Source: Ophiura sarsii
Lineage: Eukaryota; Echinodermata; Ophiuroidea; Amphilepidida; Ophiuridae
Direction of reading: 5' to 3'
NCBI GenBank assembly: GCA_035610835.1
Contig: CM069454.1
Coordinates: 61,548,580-61,612,579 of the forward strand
DNA length: 64,000 nt
The translations under genes and the position numbers were made by a program. Every line of letters begins with the position of its first letter. The first letter of the stretch is position 1. Positions 48,501-61,700 of the stretch are shown piece after piece. Below the pieces are notes generated by a model. That model was not told the DNA's origin and did not search any database. It saw nothing but the letters and a program-made list of their open reading frames with translations.

Positions 48501-51500
48501 TTATTTGCTCCTTTTCATAACTTTTCATAACACTCGGCGGCACGAGAACAAAGACTAGCATCAGAAGTGACGTCATGATTATAACATTCTCAGACTTGCG
48601 CAGAAATCCGCCATTTTGTTAATTTTAAACCGACAGAAAAAATTCTGCGCACCTACGCGTAAAGCAATGGCAATTATGACTCTAACGAAAACGAAATATT
48701 AACTTCCGATACATCAGGATTTATCATACTTTTTCTAGTTATTTGAAGATGAAACTCTATCTTTGTTGGTTTGGCTTTGATGGTACGTGATCAAATATCA
48801 AGTAGGGAATCTTTTTGCTTCAGTTTTTGTTACATATTTGTGCAATAGCATTGCAAATCTTCAAAAGTGTGTCGCATTTCGAGATCCTACGCCAGTTAAA
48901 TCGAACGCTACACTTGGTGTTATGCACTCTGCAGGTTATAGTGGGGATGATTTCTATTCCCAGACCCATACAGTGCGGGATGATACGGGTAACCGTTCAG
49001 GTATAGAATGATCAGTGTCACGTTAGAGAAATTGCACAGGGATAACTCATGCCTACTTTTAATAAAGTTCAATGATGTTTGTGTCCGGCTGAGTTACTGA
49101 AAGTAATTTTTCTAAGACTTTTTACCCCTGGGACTTAAGACGGGTGCCCATCCTAGTCTGAGATATAAGCTCAATTAGGGGGTGGGACTTAAATCGAGTA
49201 TGGGACTATATACGCGTCAGTACGGTAACTCCAAAATATATTATCAACCATTCTACACATTTGAAAAACTTGCCACAACCTAATTAGTTCTTGCCACTGT
49301 TATGTCATAATATCACACAGGGTGACCTCACACCGAAAACCCGATTGGTTGGTTGCCAAGGAGTGTTATTACACGGCCTGTGCACACTATGCAATGATGT
49401 ATTGGTGGCTATATAATGTGGATTATATGGGGAAAGTGAACATATTGGCAAGCTTGAGTAACAGGACTTAGAGCCTTTTTTGCAATGTGACCTCAGATTA
49501 TCTTTGACCTCGATGTGCAACCTTTACCCTCATTAACATAATTATGAAGACGCCAATGTGGCCCTCTATATAAATCAAGTGTCGACCCATCAGACTTCTT
49601 TACTTTTGCCCCAGGCAACTCATACCACAAAGGAATACCAATTGAAAGTTTTCAAGTCGGCATTACATAAGAACCTCAACTGCGGGAAGCATTTCTTCAC
49701 AATGAGATTCATCAACCAATGAAACGAACTACCTACATGTGGTCAATGCCAATACCGTGAACTCTTTTGAAAATCGACTTGACAATTACTGGAACAAATT
49801 AGGATATGGAATCAAAAAGGGCTAACAGCTTATTCTAAATTTTCCATCAAACATGAAGTGTAAGTGACTTACCACAACTTCTGGACTTGGTTTTGTCATT
49901 GTAGGCAAGACATAGACACACTCTGCAGGGAAGTCTCCCTTACGTCCTGACCTATCATTCTCTCCGTAACACCATCCACTGTTCATGATGGCATCACCAT
50001 TGTCTTGCTCTAGGATTATGAGATCACCTCGCTGGAAACTCAGGAAAGATGAACCCTCACCTAGACAACAAACAAAACATATGTCCTTACAATGCTTATA
50101 TGCACATCGTCGCTGTTCTATCAAAACCTTGTATGTGTTTCCAGCCCTTCAGCATGCATAAAGTAAAACTGCCTCGTGGCTATGTATAGGAAGTATTGCT
50201 TTATACATCTTCAAGGGCCAGACCAATTACAAGATTTTGATATATGTGTTTTGGCCCTTGAACATGTTTAGAGCAGACTGCCAAAAGCTTATACATGGGA
50301 AGTTTCACTTTATACATGCTGAAGGGCTAGATGGAGATACGAGGTTTTGACACTAAACAATCATAATTGATTGGATAAATGTCTTCTTCATCCCTCTAAC
50401 AAACATTGTCTTCAATGTAGACACACACACTGAGCGAGATTGTTTTTGCATAAAGTTTGAAAATGAATATCACAATTATTGCCAACTTGGTACTATACAA
50501 ACGCATGACCAATGTCCTAATATGACATGACCTTTGACCTGACATGAATTGACCTACCTTGACTCTGGTTATTTTGCAAAGGCACTACAAAACGTGACCT
50601 CTTCTTCATTTCCTCCAGGAAGAATACAACAGCTATGTACCATATATTGTCAGCATAAACAATGTCCTAATATGACATGATTTTTGACCTGACATGACCT
50701 GATTGACCTACCTTGACTAGAGTTATCCTGCAAAGCCACTACAAAACATGACCTCTTCTTCATTTCCTCTAGGAAGAACACAATAAAATCCTGAATGTCT
50801 ATATGACATGACCTTTAACCTGACATGACATTTGACCTGACATAACCAATGATCAACCTACCTTGACTAGGGTTATCCTGCAAAGCCACTACAAAACGTG
50901 ACCTCTTCTTCATTCCCTCTAGGAAGAACACAATAATATCCCGAATGTCTTCAGCATTGGATGATGTGAATGTATACTCCTCTCCCTTCACTGTGAGCAG
51001 AGTAAAACTTTGGCCATGTAGCTTGCCAGTCCTGTCAAATGAAACCAATCAATCTTAATCTTGAGCATGTGTAGCATTAAATGTCTGGCTTTTATTAAAG
51101 TGTTGATGAGGTTGTATGTGAACATAGGTGGCGCAAGCAGGGTCATGTCCACTCCCAAATAAAACATTTTCATGTGAACGACTGCCCCCCCCCCCTAAAT
51201 AAATGACAAGGGACATGTTTTTAACATCATCTGGACCATCAGAGTGTTCAAATTGCCTATTTGTGCATTTTGCACGGATTACCGTATTATCCCTATTAAG
51301 CGCCCATGCCCTTATAAACGCCCCCCCCCCCCAGTTTTTCTCAATGACTACCAACAAACAATACCTCATAAGCGCCCACCTGTTCAATTACCGTAGCACT
51401 GTACAACAACATTTTTCGCCACGGCGTCCTTCAGTAAAGCAGTACCAGTAAGCCTGGTTCGATCGCCGCCGCCCACTCTCCCTGATCCCACTAGGCATGT

Positions 51501-54500
51501 GTACAATAGCGCTGATACCACTGCCTGTACAGCGACTGGCGAGTGTTTTTTTTAAAACATGCGTAGTGCAGAATGCGTACGAATATGTGTAGTGTTGTAT
51601 TTTAGCCACAAATGAAAAGCAAAGATGGCCGCCCACATGAAAACCAGATAAATATTGATGGTATTTTCGGCTACGTTTTTTTTTCTTACACAGTTTTTGA
51701 ACAAAACGTTAGCGATTTATCATTCATAACTATACATGGAATGTGATTGAAAAATCATACTTTATTTCTTTTTCTATGAGCTAAAATATTATTGGTATGT
51801 TTACCGAACAAAATGTCTTCGCAACCTTGCCGAATACAATAAATGAATTTAAAAAAAGGTAACATAATAAGCGCCCACCAAAAATGACTTAGCTAACGGC
51901 CCTGGGCTCTTAATAGGGATAATATGGTACTTCAGTGTTTCATCCATTCAAGCTTGAATTAGTTTAATTTGTCACACAAGATGGCTTCAGGAACGTTTTT
52001 AATACCATTTTAGTTCAAAAACTGAACATATTTGCGCACATTTTTCTACATGTTTTAACATTATCAAACACAACATTTTGGCTCGAGCCCCCTTAATTTC
52101 TTTTTGGCTTCCGCCGCCAACATATGAAAGCAGATGTGTTACAATAGGGTTTACCAATAGGTACTCAATGGGATCTGACCAAACAGACAATTTTCATGAC
52201 GCGGGTAGACTTGTGATACACTCGCAATATACAGGGTGTCTCAAAGTTTCAATACCTTTTTAAACCTTTGTATCTCTCTATGCAGTACTAATATGAAAAC
52301 ATATTTAGATAGAGAAAACTTGTATTGTTATGTTAAAACTCAAATTGACCACTTTTCTGAGACACTTTAATATGAAACACTTGCTGAAAGTTACATAAAT
52401 CACAATTCTATCAAATTTTACAACTGGCAAGACTCATGGTGTATTTTGCTGTAATCCACATGCTACATATTCCTCACATTCCATTCATATGAATTTTGTT
52501 TCCCAAAAAGGCTTTCATTTTGTGCACATTAATAATGTTCGTATTACGGATTATTTTAATCTGAAATTAAAAAGGATCATCATGGACAACATTTTTTTCA
52601 TCACTACATCTTTCCTCTCTCGCTACAGTGCAGTTTTACAAATTACAGCTCGGAAAACTGTCATGGGTACTTTGGCAACACAGATACTTGTAGCTGTTAG
52701 TGTAAGTTTGGTACCAAAATACTTCTATAAGTCTTCTCTCTCCAAATAGGTTTTCAGTTTTATACGGCAAATTATTTTACCGGAGATATAAAGCTTTAAA
52801 AAGGTATCAACACTTTGGGGACACCCTGAACATATTCACTTTGTATTCTTATACATGCATTGGTACAATCTTATAAGTGCATTTTTGTCTTTATTTTTTA
52901 TAGTGGGGGGGGGGGAAGTGAGGATAGGTTAATACTGTGCATTAATGTGGAAGTACACAGTCAAAACAGAGTTCGTTATTCAACAGAAAACATCGCTTTA
53001 AATCATTTCTGTAAGCTCTTACCTAAGTGGGTCAAAACCTCTGTTTGAAAAATATAACAAGATACTTTTTATGTTTAGTATGAAGAAAAATGGCTATCTA
53101 TGTTTCTGTACAAGGAGATCAATAAATAATAACATTGAATATGTATAGTCAATATTCAATCTCTCCTTCACATGAATCGTCTATATTCATTCTTCATTCA
53201 GTCTATTAGACTGGGGTTATGGTAGTTGTTGTTTATGTTGAAGTACAACGACTTCCCTCAGATGTTTAGTACAGTCATCACCAAAGTAACTGACCAGGTA
53301 ATAAATGTGCTGATAACTCTCAAAGTATATAACTCCTACAAATCAAGCTGCGGTGTGCCATGCGCTTTGCATTTGGATGGGGCTTTGCCGGGATTGCAAA
53401 TATTCGGCAAAGTAAACAGAGCGCATCAAAAAGAGACGCATCGGGTACCCATATGTGCGTTAAAACGTTAAACGAAAATGTTAAAATGAGACGCAATTAT
53501 GCTGTACGTCTTGACGACGAAATCAAACCCAAAAAGGCCAAATGCCCCACATCGCACAGTGACCACGGTCAAAGTCTGTTAGTGCTCGGCCTGTGGTATA
53601 AACACATAAAATCTGTATCACCGGTGTACTTTTCCTCTCCCCACCCTCTCCTGAGATGTAGTTTATCAAGCGCTGCAACTTTTGAAATATTAATGTGAGA
53701 GAATCCTTTATTGCTATCAAATTTCACTAAAAATTCAGATTGTTATAAATTCTGACAAAAAGAATTACTTTTTTGGATCAAAATTTTTCGGACAACGTAA
53801 CAAAATGAGTTTGAGGTAAAAAAAATAATTTTGTTGACACTTCCATAATAGTGATGAAAATTACAAAATTTTGGAATGAAAAAATAAATAAAAAATTTGC
53901 TGTATAACCCTAACTCTAGTAACCACACGGCAACAGATTCGTTTTCCGACCCCCAAAATTCACCAGAAAGGTGACCCTGACCACCCCCCCCCCCCCACCC
54001 CGGAATTTGGACCACGGACATCCGCCCAGTTGCCGTGTGGTGTAGTAGAGTTAGGGTTAAGCTGCTACACCAGGGTTATGAATTTGGGTTATTTCATGAT
54101 AAGCAACTAACCTGCTACTTGACACCTGGGTTATTTCCGGGAATGACAATTCCAGCAACACCTGTTCCAGATCATCCACAACATACACACCGGTCCAGTT
54201 GACAGCTACAATCACATCATTCTTGGGTAGACTCGGACCGGAGAACTTGTAGGCCTCGTAGAAACGCGAGAACAGGAGAGGCCACTTGAACTTGGCGTAG
54301 TTGACGACATCTTCTTTGACACGCATCGGATCTACTTTGTCTTTCACATAATAGCTCTGTGTACAAAATCAAAAATGAATTGTCGATTATCATATGATAT
54401 TATTTTGTTGCTATGCCATTGCAGCTTTCTTAGCACTGATTTCACTAGGTAAAATTCTTGAGTGAAAAAATAAAATGATAGCCAAAATCATGTCACAAAA

Positions 54501-55739
54501 TGTTTACTCTTGAGTAACACTTTAAAGGTGAAAATCAAAAGTGATGGGTTTTTCACCCTTTGTATAGTGTGAGTGAAAACACTGCTTAGGCAATAGGGGG
54601 AAAACCTTGTTCTACGGGCCGGACCAACCCCCCATTTGGGGGGGTTGAAATGTTTTTGAAATGTTTGATTTTCTTTTTTTAAAGTTTAAGAAAATTCTGA
54701 AAATTGCTAAAAATTCACCAAAATATCCCAACATTTTAAAAATTGGGCGAAAAAAAATCACCAAAAATCACCTGACCAACCCTACCTAAGAGGTCTGTTC
54801 GCCCGTAGAACATGGGTTGTGTTTTCGCCACCTTAGGCTCAAAGAGTAAACTATTTAGTGGATTAAGTTTGTTCAATGATCTAATGTATTCTGCATAATA
54901 CTTGATAACTGCATCTGATGGGGATGTCAAGTGCTAACATGATTCATTTAAGGGTCGGCCAAATAAAGTCTCAAATTAAAACCCTGTGGCATCTTATACC
55001 ATGTGTGTGGATGTTAATTAGTAACTAATGAATACGTAATAAATTGATGACCATTTTTATTCTCATCTACACTGCCCTTTACATGCAGCAGTCGTCAGTA
55101 TAAAAAGCCTGTGATGAGAACTGACGTCAAATAGTCTGATGAAGTGCTCAGTTGAGCATGAAACTGTCACAAGTATAATGATTTGATTTATTACTATACA
55201 TTTGTCACAATAAAAACACAATTTGTCTACAATTACCATTGGACAATCCTAATGAACCCGCCCCAATGCATTCACTTACTTGTTTATGTTCTTGCATAAC
55301 TAGTTGTGACCATCGTTCTAACGTCTTTGCCCCTGTGACAGAGCCATCTGGTATATACGTAGGTAATAATCCCATCAGCCTGTCATAGACCATACTCCAT
55401 CCGTAGTCTACGTAATATTGCTGGGTTGCAATACACGCCAAATCAGCATCCTAATAACAAAGAGTCAAAGTGAACAAGATCATTTGCTAGAAAATAAAAA
55501 ACACTTTTTAAGGCCAAACAAAGAAGAAGGTCTGTCTCAGAAACATTTTTTTTTTTAATTTTTTTTTAGAAAATAGGCTATGAGGTATGCGATTGTTTTT
55601 GTTTTTTTGTGATTTTATTTTTTTTAAATTATCCAAGCTTACGGAGAACTTTTTTTAACTTTTTTTTTTTAAATCAAAAAAAAATCGAAGAAAAGAAAGA
55701 AAAAAGAAAAAAGAAAAAAAAAAAAAAAAAAAATTAAAT

Positions 55740-55772
<33 letters not shown>

Positions 55773-58700
55773 AAATTAAAAAAAAAAAAAGTTTTTTATC
55801 CCCCAGCACATAGACCTACGCGCCGTAGCTCATTTCACATACCAATGCAGGCGGGCTTCTGAGACAGACCTTCTTCTTTGTTTGGCCTTACTTACATTTA
55901 CTAATTGCCTGGGTCCTTACTTTATGATTCCAGAGGTATTGTGGAACTTATGGTAGTTGAGCTGCCTCGCTGTTATTTATTTATATTGTTAAAGTTCCCT
56001 ATTGAATCGCCTATGCGATCCTCTATACCTTATGTTGTCGTTTTGTTTGATTTTTTTCTGAAATGTCATAATTTACACACTAGAAAAAGAATTATCATTA
56101 AGAAATATATAACGATACGTATGTTGGTCACCATCCCGTATAGTGTGTTCAGATCATTTAGAAAATGGTTATACCAATGTGAATAACACTTGGATCTAAA
56201 ATAGTGAACTACGACTGAAATGATGAGGTAGTGCAACTACTGGAATGATGAGGTCGCATGTGGCCCGTGTTTGATCCCCGGCGCATGTGGAGACTGATTT
56301 TCCCCTCAAATTTGACCCGTTTTTCTCCCCTGATAGTTTCATTCACAAAAACACGCCCCGGGGAGTTAGGGTTAATGCTACCAGGCTATACCATTGTTCT
56401 TTCAGAGAGAGAAAAATATAAAAGCATAGACAGCGTTTCTTTGCCAGGTACCATGTAAGTGTAGATGATTTTAAGACTCTTAATTTTCTGAATATCCACA
56501 ACAGAGCAAAACAACTTGGGTTGAATCATGTTTTTGATATTTTTGATATTTTTAATGAAGTTGGTCCTGAATATCTCAGGTCTCATTTTACAAGAATGCA
56601 AAATGTCCAAGTTCCCAAATCCACCACCATCATTTCTGACTCTTTTTATTATAATGCCATTAAGGATTGGGCTAGCTTACCATGGGCAAACAAATCTATT
56701 TATAATTTTTAAGAAATCTGTAAAAATGCATCATTTTAACCAAATCAATTGTTAATATTTTAAAATATTTTGTATCAATTTTAAATATGTATACAGTGTC
56801 TGTTGATGTAATTGTTGTGTCTTTTGATGTTATTTGAAGTATTTTTTGTTTTCCTTAGAACCCATTCAGAAATAAGCCTTCGGGCTTAAAGGGTTATCCT
56901 GCTTGTATCTCTCCCAATTTTGTGTGGTTTTGTAATTTTAAGAGTAGCTTATGGTTCTTTATATTTTTATCATTGTCATTGTTATATGTGGAGATACCGA
57001 ATTAAATCAAATCAAAAATCAAATCAAGCCAGGAGTATATTTGTCCAGCTTACCTTTTCACATCGATACTCTCCAAACTTGATGCCTCTGACAATTTGTT
57101 GGTAGATAAGATTGGTTCCTATAGGGTCTTCCGATGGATCGTGCCACGGAGCAAAGATTTCCTTACGGAAGAACAAACGCCATGGTGCATTGCGTTCTTG
57201 GGCTCCTTGTTCCTTAGCATACTGTTCACACTGAGATATGGCATCCATAACATGGTCACCACCGCTACCCAGCGAAGAGACCTGGACAGGAGTAAAATAG
57301 TATTCATACAATGTAGTTCACCTTGAATTAAATTCTGTGAAAGGTGACGAAAGGGGAAAAACCTGTTCTACGGGCCCGACCGAAACTTTTTTACTGAATT
57401 TTCAATATTTTATTTAGAAAATGTCAGCAAACTTTTTCATTTTTTTTGGAAATTTTTGAAACTTTTTGAAAATTGCTGACCGCCTTACCTGTTCAACGGT
57501 TAAGTGTTGAACATATATAGAGCCGAATGCAGATAGGAAAAATTACTTTATATATGCTGAAGGGCCGGATGGAGATACAAAGTTTTGTCCATATATTGTA
57601 TGTATCCTTGATTGTATATTGTCATTCTTTGCATATAACGCTTAGGCCATACACACAAAAAAACTGTTCTACGGGAAAAAGGACCTCTCTGGTAGGGTCG
57701 GTTGGTTAGGCGTTGGTTTTGGGGGGCTATTGGGGGTTCCAAAACAATTGGGAATTTTTGAGGAATTTCAACAATTTTTAAAAAAAATCAGAAATTTTCA
57801 ACAATTTTCAAAACAAATACAAATGTTCCCAAATTTTTTCTATTTTTTTTAATTTTATAATTGACCTACTTTATCAAAAAGCGCAATATAGAGTGAGAAA
57901 CCAAACTGGTCTTTGAGTCCAATCTTCTCGGCCAAGAGTTGACAAAGTTCCCTTGCTGTGGTGGCTGAGTCTGCTAGTAGCGTCTTGGTGGTACCGTCCA
58001 TGAATGTGATAGGAAGCATCAGAGGCTTCTTGGATTTGGTAGCCTGTAAGTAATAAATACAATGCAAGCAAATTGGTTACAAATAACATCAAAAGTTTCA
58101 ATTAAATATGTTTTTTTATTTAATTTTTTACTTATTAATGTTGATATATATATATATATATTTGTGGGTTTTTTTTGGTTTCTAAGCATATATAATTTGT
58201 ATCAGATATATTGATGATGGCCGGTTACTACCCTGTATACGTCAGAGGTATAACCCAGACTCGCACACAATTTCAATAGATCGATAGCATAAGCATCTGC
58301 TGATGATTTTTATTTGTTCAAACCTATCCACCGAGACTTAGACCGATACCAAGTTGGGAGTTACACCCGTGACGTAGTAAAGCGTCATCCGTATATAGTT
58401 CATTACACACTAAAAACAAACACTGGCCATTATGATTGGTTGTATGTATATCTTTTTCCTTGGACACAATTTTTAAGAGTAATTAGTTTTACAATTTAAA
58501 TGTTTTTCTTAACATACTCCATTGAATAAAACATACTTGAATCACCACTTCTGGTGACCTTAAATAAATGACATCAAGTTACAGTTGAATGATTTAAGAC
58601 AGATGCAAGGTAAATAATCCTACTTGATTCACCTGAAAGTACATCACTAAATATTTTCAAACGGTATTATTTACATAAACCTGTATTTCTTTCAAATTAT

Positions 58701-61700
58701 AGCTATTTGCTCCTCAACTTGTATACACTATTAAACAATCTTTGATCGTACTTCAATTGATTTAATTCATGTTTTATATGCAAGATGGATATAGCTTTTT
58801 ACCTACCATTACGCAGCAACGACAAATGTAAGTATCACATCCATATAAGTGTATTACATCAGTCCCATGAGGTATTGATAGCATGTACGTATAATATACA
58901 TGTTAACCTTTGGACTGATAACTGTCAGTGTTTCCAAAATATATTGGAACAAATGAGCCACATATATTTCATCACTAATACTATAGTCAGCGTCGTAGCG
59001 CTATAATGGACAAAATTATGCGTGCGTATGCATTGCGTATATAAACCCGGAAGAGCTACTGGAAGCTATCAAGATAATCACATGAAATCACCACACGCAT
59101 ACATGCATAATTGGTCGCACATAGTCCACAGAAAGTGGATTAGCGAAATTAAATACCTGCAAAATTGACAATTTTGCATTGAAACTAACGGTGACATTTC
59201 TAGATTCCCAAAATTACGTGCCCGCTAAAATAGTCATTTTAAATTCGCGAAATAAAGTCTCCACAAAATGATGGTGTTTCAGTCATCATCTGATTGGACG
59301 TTGCGTGCTTAACAAACTCATTCCACACCTTCGTATCACTAGCTAACATAATTATATTGTATTAATCAGTGTTGAAGTCTTTTTTGATAACTGACCACCA
59401 GGAGGTCCATTTTAAGTATCCTATCTACATTGTTGGTTTGGACAATACTACAAATGGAATGATGCATCCATTATACCTGCGCTAATCTACGACAGGTGAC
59501 CCAGAATGATTTATACTGTGTTTGAAAAATATAAAAACAACATCGCAGTCAAAATCTAATACCTGCAATACATCGGGGATCATGTTTCCTACTTACTCTG
59601 TCCGTTTCATCAAGATATTGTTATTTGTTTTGATATGGCATGACATTAGTGAAAATTGGGGGGAAAAGTTTTTCACTTTCAGCGTATTTCAATTGATAAA
59701 ATGAGCTTCAAGACTGGCGCTTTTGAAAGTATGATATAAATCACACAAGCTGAATAAATTCTTCACACCATTCATATTGCTTCATAAAACATCACGAAAA
59801 AAAATATTTTCTGTCAGAAAAGTCCAATCTTTTTAATTGAAAAATTTGTATGAAAGCTAAATATAATAACTGTGGATGTTAGAATCATAACCTTTAACCA
59901 ATAACAATGGTATTCATGGCTAAATAAATGCACCTTTCACGGTATAAATTATTCTGGGAAACTCTGTACCTGTGCTAATCTACAATTTCATTTTTCCTTC
60001 TTGATTCTTAACATTGATCAGACTCTTTACATAATAAATATGAAACACTGTGTATACAGCTAACTAAACAGTCCAATGTCTAAAATAATCCATCACTACT
60101 GTCTTGGTCTATACAATTACTGCGTAAATGGGTGATTTTGTTTCTACTTTTGTTAATTTGTTCGTGTTCCACTGCTTTAAACAAAATCATTCTCAGGCAT
60201 GAAAACTGGGCTTGAAAAAAAACCCTGAAAATTATGACCGAGGGTCCAGGGGCCCCCTTATGGCCCAGGTGATGTCCAGGGGCGAAGAGGGGTCAAGGGG
60301 GCAGCGCTATAGGGCTATAGAGCTATAGGGTTTTCATGGTTTAAAAACCATTTGAAAGCCCTCCTGGATCACCTCTAGTAAATTCAAGTTAAAAGAAGAA
60401 GGAAAAAAACAAAAAATTAAACAAAAAGAAATTTTAACAAAATTTTTTTTAAAAATTTAAAAAAAATAAAAAAAATAAAAAACGCGGACAAGTTTCTCAG
60501 TAAAATAAAAACCGCGGGAATCCGCAGAAACGCGGAAAATGTTCATGACTGCATCCTTGAAAGATTCCTAATCTCTTCATTATCGCTGATCAATTTCAAT
60601 TCATTAACATATTTTTACACAAGCTTCATGTGGCAAGAAAGATAAATAAGCACTTATGATTCCTACTTATACCGTTTCAATATTAACACTTTCCACGCGG
60701 CAGTCGTCTGCAGACGACATTCCAAAATGTAACACAATTTTTCAAAAATGTCAAAACTATTGAATTTCATTACCATATTTGGAATCGCCATGAAAAATGC
60801 ATTAAAATAAGTACAAACATTCCTAGTATTGGTTCAGTAATCCTTGCGATAGGCCTTGAAAGTTATGATAGGTTTCCGAAAAACATATTTTGTATATGGT
60901 AAAACCAATAGCTGCGTGGAAAGTGTTAAGTTTTCGTACAATGTGCAACAATCAAATGTGGACCAAACATCTTTGATTTATCAAATGGACTGATTCCTAT
61001 AAATATCAGATTCAAGAGATGACAATAAGATAAATTTAATATTACATCGCATAAAATTGGCACATGAAGGTCTTGTGGGTTCGTCACAACAAACGATGTT
61101 CATTTTAATGCCTTTTTCTTTTTTAAAGTTAGCAAAATAAAAACACTGTTTAAATGGTATTACCATGAAATTGGTAATTTTTGTGTGATTATTTTTTCGC
61201 GCTTAACAGAGTTTAAACTATTTTGCATGTTTTTAAATTCACGATTTGTAGTTTCATCACATAGACCTATATGCAAATGAAAAGTATTCTTGTGTTTTTA
61301 TTTTTCGCAGTAGCTTGGTTGAGCGTGAAAAGCGTGAAAATATATATAGCGCAAAAAATTCCACTTCTACAATAGTGTTTCATTTGTTCACCCTTTCGCA
61401 TAGATCACTTTTAGCCCCTTTAAGGGGGACTTAAGGAAGTTTTTTGTTGAATTTTGTGAGTGCTGTAATTATTGAACTATGACTCAAATCTATATAAAAG
61501 TTTACTTTTTTGACCCAATTTATTTTAACAAAGCTAACAAACATAATTTTGAGTTAAAAATGCCCAAATCACTTGATGATGATGTTAAGACACTAACGAA
61601 TGAAAGATTTTTTATTTTGATAACCTAATCCAATATTTTTTGAAATTTTGACAAAAAAAGTGTAAAAAAATAAATCAATTTTATTCACGTTTTTTGGCAC

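Larger units (their letters stand above)
50500..50862. repeat. 150-bp tandem duplication carrying exon-7 ends and a TGACCT-rich spacer
   Basis: The block caatgtcctaatatgacatga occurs at about 50510 and again at about 50660. Each block is followed by TGACCT-type hexamers and then an exon-7 3' half. A third TGACCT-rich spacer (50799-50860) precedes the genuine exon end. At 50531-50543 TGACCTTTGACCT is, on the minus strand, a perfect AGGTCA DR1 hexamer pair. Confidence 0.8.

Noticed and set aside
48385..49011. Frames within the 1-kb taccgtactgac element as a transposase
   Set aside because: Too short (under 75 codons) and without DDE/D or zinc-finger patterns that I can see.
50558..50798. Mutually exclusive exon cluster replacing the end of myosin exon 7
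   Set aside because: The copies lack the first half of the exon, so they can only be added in tandem, not swapped; all changes in the better copy are amino-acid altering, pointing to decay.
53226..53720. Overlapping 81- to 112-codon frames in a myosin intron
   Set aside because: No recognisable motif, no splice context; composition like the surrounding repeat-rich intron.
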